A DNA stretch of 64,000 bases from Burkholderiaceae bacterium DAT-1 (GTDB taxonomy: Bacteria > Pseudomonadota > Gammaproteobacteria > Burkholderiales > Chitinimonadaceae). The DNA is taken from NCBI GenBank assembly GCA_019084025.1, contig JAHRBI010000002.1:248001-312000 (forward strand). The letters are read 5' to 3'. Of this stretch, positions 8,317 through 17,440 are shown piece by piece. The position numbers were made by a program, and so were the translations under genes. A model generated the notes under the pieces. That model searched no databases. It saw only the letters and a list, made by a program, of their open reading frames with translations, and had not been told where the DNA came from. Within the stretch, counting starts at the first letter, position 1; the number at the start of each line of letters is the position of its first letter.

Positions 8317-10353
8317 ATGAAGTTGGGTATTCGAATCAGCGCGTTGCTCGCTGCGATATTTCTTTGCAATGGCGTATTCGCAGATGCTGGTGTTGTCGAT
8401 CCGACGTTGATGCCGCCAATCGCAACCCTGTTTAAACCTGCTCAATATTCATCTGTACAGGTATCGCCTAATGGAAAATACCTTGCGGTTGTTTCTCCCA
8501 TAAACGGCCGGAAGAATATTGCTGTCATAGATCTGGAAACCCGAAAAGCAAATGTGGTGACCGCATTTGGTCATGTCGATGTAAACAGGACATCTTGGAT
8601 CGGTAATGATCGTTTGCAATATGGTATCTGGGATCAGCGGGCGGGCAATAGTGAAGATCAGGTATATGGTGGAACATTTGTCATCGGCCGCGACGGAAAG
8701 GGAAATCGTCAGCTTGTGATGAGTGGCGTCAATTTTATTGCGAATGAAGATCCCGGTAGGCGATTCAAGTCGGGGCACATAATTGGTCGGGTACCGGATA
8801 GTGCTGATGAGGTATTTATCGAGAGCGATGATCGATCAAAAGAGAATGATGATGTTTATCGCGTAAATGTCCGGACTGGTGAAAGACGACTGGTGACCTT
8901 TCAGAATCCAGGCAGGGTGAGTCGCTATGTGGTTGATCACAATGGTGTGATTCGGGTGGCGATTTCTGTTGATACAAAAAAAGCCAAGCCAATTACGACG
9001 ATTTATGTGCGTGATAATAATGATGCAGAATGGCGGAAACTGTCCTCGATGGACGAAGAAGAAGGCGTATCGATCAACCCTGTTGGATTTGAAAACGATA
9101 ATCACACATTATTTGTGACGAGTACACGGAAAACGCCTCGCCTGGGTCTGTACACATTTGACATTGAGACTGGACAATGGGGGGAGACCTTACTTGAGCA
9201 TCCGCTGGCAGATGTGGGCGGAGGTAATAGCCTGAATCTAATTCGTGATGAAAAAAAGAAAGTGGTCGGTTTCACTTTTCATGCACATGAACCGGAAACC
9301 TACTGGATCGATGAGCGATATCGCGATCTGGCATCGCGTGTCGATGCGACGTTCAAGGGCAGACTGAATTTCATTCACGGTCATCCGGGTAAACCCACGG
9401 TAGTGTATAGCCAGTCAGCTAGAGATCTTGGAAAGTATTATCTACTCAATGCAGATGCATCCAGTGCGGAACTCATTGCAGATTCATCGCCAGATCTCAA
9501 TCAATATCAGCTGTCCGAAATGTCTGCAGTTGTATACAAAGCACGAGATGGACTGAATATTCCCGCATACTTAACCCTGCCGGTGGGTTTGGATGCAAAG
9601 CAATTACCTCTTGTGGTCCTGGTGCATGGCGGCCCTTATGGCGTGCGCGATGAATTTGGGTTTGACAACGAAGTTCAATTGCTTGCTAGCCGAGGTTATG
9701 CGGTATTGCAACCCAACTATCGTGGTTCGTCAGGCTATGGTTTTCGCTTTGAAGTAACAGGTTATCGGAAATGGGGGTTGTCCATGCAGGATGATCTGAC
9801 TGATGGCGTTAACTGGTTAGTCGGAAAAGGATTGGTTGACCCTAAGCGGGTTTGCATCATGGGCGCAAGTTATGGCGGTTATGCAGCACTGGAAGGTTTG
9901 GTAAAGGATCCCGATTTGTATAAATGCGGGATTGCATCAGCTGCTGTTTCGGACATTCTGCTCAAATACTCGGTTACATGGTCTGACTATAGTAATTCCG
10001 ATTATGTAAATTCGGGAAGAATGATGCATATGATTGGTGATTTGGAGAAGGATAAGGAGCAGCTTATTGCAACTTCTCCTGCGCGCAATGCGGCCAGATT
10101 CAAATCGCCTGTATTGATTGCCCATGGCGCGATTGATCGGCGTGTACCCATTATTCATGCAGAGAAAATGCGCGACGCACTGAAAGCGGAAGGTAAATAT
10201 TTTGAATGGCTGGTGATTCCTGATGAGGGGCATGGTTATTTCAAGCCGGAAAATCAGGAAAAGTATTATGGCGCAGTGTTAGACTTTCTTGCCAGATTCA
10301 ATCCCAGTGCACGCAATACACCGGAAACTCTAGCCTCGCAAGTAAAGCACTAG
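8317..10353 (+). CDS. Secreted S9 family peptidase (prolyl oligopeptidase/acylaminoacyl-peptidase type)
   Basis: A 678-residue serine peptidase: signal peptide (MKLGIRISALLAAIFLCNGVFA), an N-terminal beta-propeller domain (about residues 35-400), then an alpha/beta-hydrolase domain. The catalytic triad is visible as S518 in GASYGG, D607 in HGAIDRR and H639 in DEGHGY. The oxyanion segment VLVHGGPYG is also present. It would release dipeptides or acyl-amino acids from small peptides in the periplasm. A GGAGG Shine-Dalgarno lies about 6 bp before the ATG. Base composition is slightly more AT-rich than the M16 genes, but no mobile-element sign is seen. Together with the two M16 peptidases it forms a same-strand peptide-degradation neighbourhood. 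Confidence 0.92.
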   Translation: MKLGIRISALLAAIFLCNGVFADAGVVDPTLMPPIATLFKPAQYSSVQVSPNGKYLAVVSPINGRKNIAVIDLETRKANVVTAFGHVDVNRTSWIGNDRLQYGIWDQRAGNSEDQVYGGTFVIGRDGKGNRQLVMSGVNFIANEDPGRRFKSGHIIGRVPDSADEVFIESDDRSKENDDVYRVNVRTGERRLVTFQNPGRVSRYVVDHNGVIRVAISVDTKKAKPITTIYVRDNNDAEWRKLSSMDEEEGVSINPVGFENDNHTLFVTSTRKTPRLGLYTFDIETGQWGETLLEHPLADVGGGNSLNLIRDEKKKVVGFTFHAHEPETYWIDERYRDLASRVDATFKGRLNFIHGHPGKPTVVYSQSARDLGKYYLLNADASSAELIADSSPDLNQYQLSEMSAVVYKARDGLNIPAYLTLPVGLDAKQLPLVVLVHGGPYGVRDEFGFDNEVQLLASRGYAVLQPNYRGSSGYGFRFEVTGYRKWGLSMQDDLTDGVNWLVGKGLVDPKRVCIMGASYGGYAALEGLVKDPDLYKCGIASAAVSDILLKYSVTWSDYSNSDYVNSGRMMHMIGDLEKDKEQLIATSPARNAARFKSPVLIAHGAIDRRVPIIHAEKMRDALKAEGKYFEWLVIPDEGHGYFKPENQEKYYGAVLDFLARFNPSARNTPETLASQVKH

Positions 10354-10368
10354 TACGTTTCATGTGGA

Positions 10369-10394
10369 GATCGCCTCGAGAAATCGGGGCGATC
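10369..10394. other. Hairpin with GAAA tetraloop between convergent genes
   Basis: An 11-bp stem (GATCGCCTCGA / TCGGGGCGATC, one wobble) closed by GAAA. It sits in the 57-bp gap between the convergent S9 peptidase and YqiA-like genes. No U-run, but position and stability suggest it stabilises 3' ends or helps termination. Confidence 0.55.
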
Positions 10395-10410
10395 CGATGA
10401 TTCAGATCAG

Positions 10411-10983
10411 TTAGCTGTCCGCCCACGCAATCACCCCCCCCAGCATCGGCACCCACTGCTGAAAGCTATGATTCCCACCCTCGATCACGGTCTGCCGGCT
10501 TCCGGCATAGTGTTCGACTGCGTGCCGGTAATCCAGCGTTTCATCACCTGTTTCCACCAGCAGCCAGTATCGCGATGGCGTGAGGACGGGCGGCACCATC
10601 GGCAGTAGTTCATCCAGATGCGCCTGCGTGAGCACAAACTGTTCGCCGGTGTACATATTGGTTTGTGGACCAAGCAATTGGGGGTGCGTCCATGGCCGTA
10701 CTGCCGGGTTCACGAGCACCGCACGCGCATCAAAGGTTTCCGCTGCCCAGGTCGAGTAAAACCCGCCCAGCGAGCTGCCAATTAGCATGAAGGGATGGCC
10801 TTTGAAGCCTGTGATCGTTTGCTCGATGAGAGCTTGTGCACGCGCAGGCGAGTAGGGGAGTTCGGGGCAGACAAACCGCTCGCCTTCGCCGCGCGCTTCC
10901 AGAAATGCCTTGGTCTGCGTGGCCTTGATGGACTTGGGGCTGCTGATGAAACCGTGCAGATAGAGGATGTAGGGCTGGGTCAT
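10411..10983 (-). CDS. YqiA-like alpha/beta-fold esterase
   Basis: A 190-residue single-domain hydrolase of the YqiA/UPF0227 family, with LYLHGFISSPKS near the N-terminus, the nucleophile elbow GSSLGGF and the C-terminal histidine in GGNHSFQQW. E. coli YqiA hydrolyses short-chain acyl esters; the physiological substrate is unknown. The start at 10983 (MTQPYILYLHGF) matches the family; an in-frame start further upstream adds 21 unlike residues. It is on the same strand as the biosynthetic cluster, 120 bp after the last aminotransferase gene, and could be co-transcribed with it, though similar genes are common in unrelated contexts. Confidence 0.85.
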   Translation of the reverse strand: MTQPYILYLHGFISSPKSIKATQTKAFLEARGEGERFVCPELPYSPARAQALIEQTITGFKGHPFMLIGSSLGGFYSTWAAETFDARAVLVNPAVRPWTHPQLLGPQTNMYTGEQFVLTQAHLDELLPMVPPVLTPSRYWLLVETGDETLDYRHAVEHYAGSRQTVIEGGNHSFQQWVPMLGGVIAWADS

Positions 10984-11103
10984 GTGTCGAATGCCTTTGT
11001 CTGGTCTGCAACCAAACCGATTGCTGACCCTGAATGTGCTCTGCATTTTATCAGGGTCTGCTTGGCTTGTTGGCTGCGACAGCCTTCACAGGCAGGGTCA
11101 GGA

Positions 11104-12459
11104 TCAGTGTCCGTCTTTTACGCCGCCTAATTTAAACAGCACACTGCGGGGTAGGCGATATTGGCGTTTGATGATCTGATTCATCAGATCGAACACAAAG
11201 ACGGGCTTTTTGCCGAGTTCTTGCAGCGCATCATCGAGTGCGGCTAGCGCTTGATCAATTTGTGCTTCGGTGACGGTAAGCGGCGGGTAGAAGCGTAAAA
11301 CCGGATGTTCGCATGATTCATTCATGGAATGGCCAACGTGCACACCGCGCTTACCCAACGCAATGGTCAGTGCGGTTTCAACGGCGGGATTACGCATTTT
11401 CAGGCCAGTCATGAGGCCGATCCCCGGCGCATCGAGAATGAGCCTGGGATAATGCCGGGCAGCGCTACGCAATCCTGCCAGCAGTCGTGCACCTAATTGC
11501 ATGGCACGTTGCGGCAGATGCTGTTCGCGGATGAACTCGATGGAGGCAAGTGCAGCTGCGCAGGCATAAGGCGAGCCACCGCTATCGCTGGCTAGATAAC
11601 GGGGCGGCAGATCAGGGATGGATTGAATACGCTCGACAAGTGATTCGCGTAACACCGCCACGGCGATCGAGCTATGACCACCGGTAATCCCCTTGGAAAG
11701 CAGGACAATGTCAGGCTGAACGTTTGGATCCTCATCAAATGCAAACATGCGACCGCATCGGCCAAAGGCGGTCTGGATTTCATCTGCCACAAAGAGTGTG
11801 CCTGTTTGCCTGCACAGGTCTGCGACTTGACGCACATAGTCTTTGGGCGGCGTTTGTAGATAGCAGCCGCCGAGAACCGGCTCAAGGAAAACGGCAGCGG
11901 CTCCGTTGCCCACTTCGCGACGCATGGCCTCAATGTCACCGTAGGGCACAAAACTGACATCGGGGCTGAGTGGCAGGAAGGGCTTGCGATGATTTTGCTG
12001 TCCGAGCAGATTGAGTGCGCCCAGGGTCTTGCCGTGATAGGAATTGCGGATTACCACGATTTTGTGGTGCGGTGCGCGTGCGGCTAGTACCGCACGCATT
12101 GCCAGTTCAGAGATTTCGGCACCGGAATTGGCGAAGAATACTCGTGTCAGATCGCCCGGCAGCATGCTGGTCAGGGTATCCATGAATTCAGCGGTCACAG
12201 CATTGGCACTGCCGTAGGGGGTAGCCGCCAGTGTGTGAATCTGCTGCAGTACGCGTGCCTGAACATAGGGATTGCAGTGCCCAACGATGAATACACCGTA
12301 ACTACAGGCAAAATCGAGAAATTGCCGTCCGTCTTCATCGGTGACGATCGCGCCCTCTGCGTGGCTTTCGATGGAACGATGCGCGACGCGATAGAGTGTG
12401 GCTGCGGTAGGGTTCCAGTAACGGCCTGATGCTTCGATGACTTCCAGGCGGTTCATCAT
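11104..12459 (-). CDS. Class III aminotransferase, Lys/Asp-bearing member of a pair
   Basis: A 451-residue PLP-dependent fold-type I aminotransferase. It has the phosphate-cup motif NSGAEISE, the ring-stacking segment SYHGKT, the pyridine-nitrogen aspartate D226 (VADEIQT) and the Schiff-base lysine K256 (LSKGITGG). However, the conserved threonine that neighbouring subunits normally donate to the PLP phosphate (HGSTFGGNP in typical members) is replaced: the segment reads LASDSGGSP, with D292 at that position. Its start overlaps the stop of the upstream aminotransferase gene as ATGA, so the two are translationally coupled. It ends with an unusual basic C-terminal tail of about 35 residues. Likely role: installing or removing an amine on the cluster's product. 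It is the last cluster gene. Confidence 0.88.
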   Translation of the reverse strand: MMNRLEVIEASGRYWNPTAATLYRVAHRSIESHAEGAIVTDEDGRQFLDFACSYGVFIVGHCNPYVQARVLQQIHTLAATPYGSANAVTAEFMDTLTSMLPGDLTRVFFANSGAEISELAMRAVLAARAPHHKIVVIRNSYHGKTLGALNLLGQQNHRKPFLPLSPDVSFVPYGDIEAMRREVGNGAAAVFLEPVLGGCYLQTPPKDYVRQVADLCRQTGTLFVADEIQTAFGRCGRMFAFDEDPNVQPDIVLLSKGITGGHSSIAVAVLRESLVERIQSIPDLPPRYLASDSGGSPYACAAALASIEFIREQHLPQRAMQLGARLLAGLRSAARHYPRLILDAPGIGLMTGLKMRNPAVETALTIALGKRGVHVGHSMNESCEHPVLRFYPPLTVTEAQIDQALAALDDALQELGKKPVFVFDLMNQIIKRQYRLPRSVLFKLGGVKDGH

Positions 12460-13676
12460 GCTAGTGTCTCCTCCAAATGTGTTTGCTGGGTCAATGAGGC
12501 ACAGTGCTGCAGTGCTGCGATCAGACGCTGCACGCCTGCTTCAAGCTCGTGCGGCTGGATGATTAGCGGGATATTCAACCTCATGCGCGGGCCATCCGCT
12601 TGTCGCAGCAATACTCCTTGGGCAAGCGCCTGGCGTTGAAGCTCGAAGGCGCGCCGGGGGGTGTCGAAGTCAATCATGACCAGCGATCCCAATGACTGGA
12701 TTCGAGTGATGCCTGGTTGATCCCGGAGCGCTTCTACGATCTGGCCGCCAGCCTGGGTGTGATAGGCCACCAAGTTTTCTTGATCCATCACGCGCAAAAC
12801 ACTGCTGGCTGCCGCGCAGGCGGCGGGATTGGCACCTGTGGTACTGCCGTGCAAGGTGGGATTGCGGCGGTCATATACTTTGTTATGAATGGATTGACGG
12901 GTGAGGTAAGCGCCGACAGAAATGTGGCCGCCTCCGAGTGCTTCACCCGTGATCAGCACATCAGGCGTCACGCCTGTGTGCTCGATCGCCCAGCGTTTGC
13001 CGGTGCGGCCAAGCCCCGTGCGCAATTCATTGATGATCATGAGTGCGCCTGTTTCATCGCATCGTGTGCGAACGGCTTGCCAGAAGGCCTGACTGGCCTG
13101 CATGTCCTTGCCCTGAAAGGCCAGTGGCTCAAGCAATACTGCGGCTGTGTTGGATCCGATGGCTGCAGCAAGGGCGGGCGTATCGCCCAGATGGATGGCG
13201 TGTGGCTGGAAGGGCAGGCTGCGAAGGTAGGCACTCCCTATGCCTGCAAAGTAGGTGCCATGACTCAGCGTGCCATAATCCGCACCGCGTGCGACGACCA
13301 CTTCACGGCGGCGGGGCCAGTAGCCCTTGGCCAGCTTGAGTGCGGAGTCGATCGCTTCTTCGCCGGAGTTGCAGATGTAGGAGACTTCAAGGTCACCTGG
13401 TGCCCAGCTAGCCAGCGTTTTGGCAAGTTCGGCGTGGCCGCGATTGATCAGGATGCGACTGGATAAGGGCGCGCGCTTGATCTGCTCGATGACGGCGGTC
13501 TGGACGGCTGGATGGGCATATCCAAATCCGCCTGATGCAAAGTCAATCAGCTCGCGGCCACTGGTGCAATACAACGTTGCATGGTGCGCGCGCTCGACGA
13601 CAAAATCGCAAAAATGTTCGAGCTGTGCAGGTGAGGCATGACGGTGATAAGACGCCAGAATGTCGTCTGGAATCAT
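12456..13676 (-). CDS. Degenerate class III aminotransferase homolog (probable pseudoenzyme partner)
   Basis: A 406-residue homolog of class III aminotransferases that has lost key PLP residues. The pyridine-nitrogen aspartate is N216 (INELRTG, codon AAT at 13029-13031), the Schiff-base lysine is E245 (ITGEALGGG, codon GAA at 12942-12944), and the YHG stacking motif is DYG. It keeps the cross-subunit phosphate threonine T279 (HGSTTGANP), which its partner lacks. The frame is intact over the full family length with a good AAGGAG Shine-Dalgarno, so it is not a decaying pseudogene. It overlaps the next aminotransferase by ATGA. I infer a heterodimer in which this chain completes its partner's active site. 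A non-PLP role is also possible. Confidence 0.85.
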   Translation of the reverse strand: MIPDDILASYHRHASPAQLEHFCDFVVERAHHATLYCTSGRELIDFASGGFGYAHPAVQTAVIEQIKRAPLSSRILINRGHAELAKTLASWAPGDLEVSYICNSGEEAIDSALKLAKGYWPRRREVVVARGADYGTLSHGTYFAGIGSAYLRSLPFQPHAIHLGDTPALAAAIGSNTAAVLLEPLAFQGKDMQASQAFWQAVRTRCDETGALMIINELRTGLGRTGKRWAIEHTGVTPDVLITGEALGGGHISVGAYLTRQSIHNKVYDRRNPTLHGSTTGANPAACAAASSVLRVMDQENLVAYHTQAGGQIVEALRDQPGITRIQSLGSLVMIDFDTPRRAFELQRQALAQGVLLRQADGPRMRLNIPLIIQPHELEAGVQRLIAALQHCASLTQQTHLEETLA

Positions 13677-13832
13677 GGGTGGTGTCTCCTTGAGTGTGGA
13701 TCTCGCGGATATGCTGATGGGCGCCGCTTGTGTGCGAGATCACGACATAAGTGTGCGGGTGCATCAGACGTGAAGCGTCCCTTCTGGCCTGCCTTGATAT
13801 CGCAGGCCGGGAAGGCGCGGCGTCCGGGTCAA

Positions 13833-15260
13833 TTAGGATTGCCGTGTCGCACGGTTGGGCATCAGCCACGTGCAGATGAGCGCCAGTGCTGCCAGTCCGG
13901 CCAGCAGCAAGAAGCTGTGGGAGAACGACTGGGCCCACGCTGTGGGCTGCTGAGTTCCTCCTAGCTGGCGACAGGCCATAATCTGGAGTGCCGCTACGGT
14001 ATTGATACCCAGCGCCGCGCCGATATTGCGGCACAGTTGTACTGCTGACGTGTAGCTGCCAATGCGAGTGAAAGGCGCCTGACCCTGTACCAGCACCAGT
14101 GTGGTGGTGGCCGCGAAGCCGATGCCGAGTCCGATCAGAATTTGCGGGAGGGCATACGTCCAGCTATTGACCTGTGTGGGGAGTAGATTGAGCACGACAG
14201 TCCCTCCGAGCAACAGGCAGGCGCCTATTATGCCCGTCATTCGGAAGCCGCGTCTGGCTGTCATGCCGCCACACACGGCCGATCCGGCCACCCAGCCCAA
14301 GGCTGCTGCCATGACCAGCAAGCCACCCTGGATGGAGCCGGTCTGTTGATTGCCATTGAGGTATAGCGGCAGCAAGGTGACGGATGCGTACAGGATGGTA
14401 CTGGCGAGTAAGGTAAGCAGGGCAGGCGCCAGATAACGGCGCTGGCACAAAAACGGCATCGGTAACATGCTTCTGTCTGCGTCGCCGTGTATCCGCCAAA
14501 TCTGCATCCCCAGGCAGATCACGGTAGCGCCAATGAGTCCGTTTCGGCTTGCGTCGGCCAGCTGTAGCGATGGCGCCATGATCAGCAGCAGCGTGCCTGC
14601 GAGCAAGCCGCCAAAGCTGATGAGTGATAGCAGATCCAGCTTGCCGGACGGATTGGCTGCACGTGGGTGATGGGCTGGATACATCAGCGAAATCAGCGCC
14701 ATGATCAGGATGCACAGCGGCATATTCAGGAAGAAGACCATCCGCCAGCCGGCATACTGGTGAATCAAGGCGCCGGCGAGTGGACCGGCAATCGCAGCCA
14801 GACCCCATACCAGACTCAGCATGCCCTGCATCTTTCCGCGTTCCTGATCGCTGTAGAGCCGACCGATGATGACGTAAGTTGTGACCGTAATGGCACCCGC
14901 TCCGACGCCTTGCAGTGCGCGCGACCACACCAGTGAAATCATATCCGGTGCCCGCCAGATGCAGAGGGAGCCCGCCATGAACAGGGTGAGTGCCGCGATC
15001 ATGGCGCGCTTCTCGCCGATGGCATCCGACAGGCGACCTGCCAGCGGTGTTGCCAGCACACTGGCCAGAATAAAGCCGGACATCAGCCAGGGATACAGGG
15101 CATCATCGTGCAGCTGTCCCTTGATGTAAGGCAGCAAGGTGCCAACTGCAGTGCTGTCCATTGCCGCCAGAAACAGCGAAAACATGGCGAGAGCCGTGAG
15201 CAGCGGGCGTGTATAGGTGACTGAGGGTGAGTTGAGTGTGCCGCTTGTCGAATGACTCAT
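13833..15260 (-). CDS. MFS transporter, DHA2 (14-TM) family
   Basis: A 475-residue inner-membrane drug:proton antiporter-like protein. The N-terminus (ALAMFSLFLAAMDSTAVGTLLPYIKG) and motif A (GRLSDAIGEKRAM) match the EmrB/QacA group; motif C-like sequence follows (GLAAIAGPLAGALIHQYAGWR). Its ATG lies 10 bp after the diiron oxygenase stop, so it is in the same operon, and it precedes the aminotransferase pair by 156 bp. In this context it most likely exports the cluster product or confers self-resistance. Confidence 0.88.
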   Translation of the reverse strand: MSHSTSGTLNSPSVTYTRPLLTALAMFSLFLAAMDSTAVGTLLPYIKGQLHDDALYPWLMSGFILASVLATPLAGRLSDAIGEKRAMIAALTLFMAGSLCIWRAPDMISLVWSRALQGVGAGAITVTTYVIIGRLYSDQERGKMQGMLSLVWGLAAIAGPLAGALIHQYAGWRMVFFLNMPLCILIMALISLMYPAHHPRAANPSGKLDLLSLISFGGLLAGTLLLIMAPSLQLADASRNGLIGATVICLGMQIWRIHGDADRSMLPMPFLCQRRYLAPALLTLLASTILYASVTLLPLYLNGNQQTGSIQGGLLVMAAALGWVAGSAVCGGMTARRGFRMTGIIGACLLLGGTVVLNLLPTQVNSWTYALPQILIGLGIGFAATTTLVLVQGQAPFTRIGSYTSAVQLCRNIGAALGINTVAALQIMACRQLGGTQQPTAWAQSFSHSFLLLAGLAALALICTWLMPNRATRQS

Positions 15261-15270
15261 GGTGCGATCC

Positions 15271-16170
15271 TCAGGCGTGAATATGGCGTGCGTGCGCGAA
15301 CTGTTCGATCAGCCCGCGATGTTCGTCGCTGAGGGCCTCGTCCACCTTGCGAATGATGGGCTCGCCAAACACCAGATCGCGGAAGGTCAGCGTCAACTTC
15401 AGTTGAGTGGCATGGCCAGGATTATTGAGGGTGTAGTCCATGCCAAAGGTCGACTTGGCGAAGGCCTCGAAACGCATTGCCAGCTCGGTATTCAGTGCCT
15501 CGGTTCCATCAAGTATCTGGCGCATGCGGCGCTTCTCGGCATCGCTGAATGAGGGAATCACATAATCGAACACAAAGTGGTCGGTTTGAATATGGCGGGA
15601 TTCATCCAGACCATGGAGATACAGGAGTCGGGTGAAAAAGTACTGCATGTCCGGATCCATGGCGCGGGCGCGGCGTTCGTACACCGTGATCACCGATTCG
15701 CCGATATAGGCCGAGCAGCACAGTGCCGCCAGTTTGATATAGGGTGAATCAGAGCCTTGGTAGAGCGCCACGCGGGCATCGAACAGATTGTCGCTATACT
15801 TGAAATCACGACCTGCGAGAATGCGGATGTAGCGATAAAACAGATTGGCGTGCTGTAGTTCTTCGGCTGCGAAGCAGGTGAGGGCGTCGTGCAGCTCGAA
15901 GCCTTTGTCGAGTTCGGTGTCGTGCCCTTGCAGTTCGGCGAGGATGATCGTCAGGACGGCTGATACATGTCGTTCGATTTCGGCCAGTTGGGCGAGTTCT
16001 TTGGTGACGTAGGCAATGGCGGCCTGCTCGTGACCGGACTCGTCAAATGCTACGCGTGACAGGAAATCGAGTTCCTGCGCGTCAAATGTTTCCGGCCAGT
16101 CCAGTGCGGCGGGGTGAAAAGTATGGGCGTGGGCAGCTGCGTTGATCTGGTGTAATTGCTTGCGAATCAT
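15271..16170 (-). CDS. AurF-like diiron N-oxygenase
   Basis: A 299-residue all-helical protein of the ferritin-like AurF/CmlI arylamine N-oxygenase type. The diiron ligand pattern is complete by motif: E104xxH107 (EELQH), E158 (GESVITVYE), H186xxxE190xxH193 (HGLDESRH), with a first-helix glutamate at E64 or E66. The H-x3-E-x2-H arrangement, with its extra histidine, is the AurF signature rather than that of ordinary bacterial monooxygenases. Known members oxidise amines to hydroxylamine, nitroso or nitro groups; the substrate here is unknown. Its start overlaps the darcynin-like gene stop by 4 bp (ATGA), which suggests coupled production. It could alternatively be a desaturase-like or C-oxygenating member. 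Confidence 0.8.
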   Translation of the reverse strand: MIRKQLHQINAAAHAHTFHPAALDWPETFDAQELDFLSRVAFDESGHEQAAIAYVTKELAQLAEIERHVSAVLTIILAELQGHDTELDKGFELHDALTCFAAEELQHANLFYRYIRILAGRDFKYSDNLFDARVALYQGSDSPYIKLAALCCSAYIGESVITVYERRARAMDPDMQYFFTRLLYLHGLDESRHIQTDHFVFDYVIPSFSDAEKRRMRQILDGTEALNTELAMRFEAFAKSTFGMDYTLNNPGHATQLKLTLTFRDLVFGEPIIRKVDEALSDEHRGLIEQFAHARHIHA

Positions 16171-16532
16171 TGTTCGGTCTCCTCGGTGTGGGGGGCATTT
16201 GCATGGATGACATCGCGTTCATATTCACGGAATCCGTCCTCGATCCCGATGATGAAATCTTTGAACTCGACCAGTTCGTCTTTGATGAGCTGACTTTCGC
16301 GCAGACCTTCGATGAGGTAGTAGTACCAGCGCAGATCTTCGGTTTCGAGAATCATGAAATCCGAATGCGTTGCGCTGAATGCTTCAGCATCGAAAAAGCG
16401 TGCGCTGACTTTGCCTGCGTATTCGGCGAAGATCGGACGGACGTGGCGCTTCTCGTATTCGCTGCGCGCTTCCCAGCTCTTTTTCAGCCAGTCCGTACTG
16501 AAGCTGTAGGTGATGACAATGGTGTATTTCAT
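16167..16532 (-). CDS. Darcynin-like small protein
   Basis: A 121-residue soluble protein resembling the darcynin family, which has no assigned function. Visible features are the N-terminal strand MKYTIVITYSF, a highly charged centre (EKRHVRPIFAEYAG), and the block FFDAEAFSATHSDFMILET followed by YYYLIEGLRESQL. The last 15 residues are acidic. The size and alternating strand/helix pattern resemble dimeric alpha-beta-barrel proteins. It is placed between the TauD-type gene (2-bp gap) and the diiron oxygenase (4-bp overlap), so it is probably an accessory or small enzyme in the same oxidation step. Confidence 0.7.
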   Translation of the reverse strand: MKYTIVITYSFSTDWLKKSWEARSEYEKRHVRPIFAEYAGKVSARFFDAEAFSATHSDFMILETEDLRWYYYLIEGLRESQLIKDELVEFKDFIIGIEDGFREYERDVIHANAPHTEETEQ

Positions 16533-16534
16533 GG

Positions 16535-17440
16535 TCAGTGGATGTAGCTCAGTGCGTTGAAAATGGTGCGCTCGGGATCCTGGATCGCGCGGCGGCCGTG
16601 CATGACACGGGTGTTGTCGATTAGTACGATGTCACCTTGTTGCCACTCGATGTTTTCAGTGACCTGCTCGCAGGCATCGTCGATTTCCCTGAGCAATGCC
16701 GGGCTCAGCGGGGTGCCATCGGCAAAGGTGATCACCGGCTTTTCGTAGTTGTATGAAGGCCCCAGGATGCTGTGTGCAAACGCGAGACGGCTGCCAAACA
16801 GCGTGGGATGGACGGCCGCAACTCGAAATGCGTAGCGAATGGCGCCATCTTCGCTTTGGGTGATCGTGGTGTTGACGGGATCATTGGCCAATTGGCGAAG
16901 ATCATCGATGGTGATGGTGTCCAGCGGCTTGCTATCGTGCTGCATGCGGGCGACAAAGCGCTTCCATTTGTCCTCCTCGACATGGCGGGTATAGACAATG
17001 TCCTGAGCGAGAAACGTTTGTTGGGTGGATTCGCTGAGCGCGTCCCAGGCGCGATAGCCGTCACATACCGTTGTTTGTGAGCCGTGTGCAGCCGCTTGCT
17101 GGCAGTAGAACCAGCACAGATGCGGCATGAAGGGGCTATTGCCGTTTTCGCAATGCAAGCCGACCGGATCGACACCCGCATCGACTTTCTGGGCAACATC
17201 GCCTTGGCCATGAAAGGTGCGGGCGGGATCGAGTGTCACGCGCGTGCTGAGTTTCTGGACAAGTCTGGAGAAGCCATCGAGGTTGACATCAAATCCGCGG
17301 AACAGGATGAATCCGGTTTCCGACAGCTGTTTGAGGAGTACATCCTTGTCGAGCGTATCCGGTGAAAGGACTGTCTGTGCGCGGATGATGATGCCATTTC
17401 CGCTGCCATATGGCTCGATGCTGGTTAAAGGGCGAGACAT
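16535..17440 (-). CDS. TauD/TfdA-type Fe(II)/2-oxoglutarate dioxygenase
   Basis: A 301-residue double-stranded beta-helix oxygenase. The facial triad is H96-x-E98 (LHCENGNSPF) and H281 (TRVMHGRRAI), with the following arginine segment for 2-oxoglutarate. Glu in place of Asp in the HxD/E motif is typical of the clavaminate synthase/SyrP-like secondary-metabolism branch. It would hydroxylate, desaturate or otherwise oxidise a carrier-bound or free amino/acyl substrate. Its 5' end overlaps the upstream acyl-adenylate ligase by 16 bp. Confidence 0.88.
   Translation of the reverse strand: MSRPLTSIEPYGSGNGIIIRAQTVLSPDTLDKDVLLKQLSETGFILFRGFDVNLDGFSRLVQKLSTRVTLDPARTFHGQGDVAQKVDAGVDPVGLHCENGNSPFMPHLCWFYCQQAAAHGSQTTVCDGYRAWDALSESTQQTFLAQDIVYTRHVEEDKWKRFVARMQHDSKPLDTITIDDLRQLANDPVNTTITQSEDGAIRYAFRVAAVHPTLFGSRLAFAHSILGPSYNYEKPVITFADGTPLSPALLREIDDACEQVTENIEWQQGDIVLIDNTRVMHGRRAIQDPERTIFNALSYIH

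Noticed and set aside
12456-13676. Treating the Lys-less aminotransferase as a decaying pseudogene.
   Set aside because: The frame is full length with a good Shine-Dalgarno and coupled stop/start, and its losses are complementary to the partner's.
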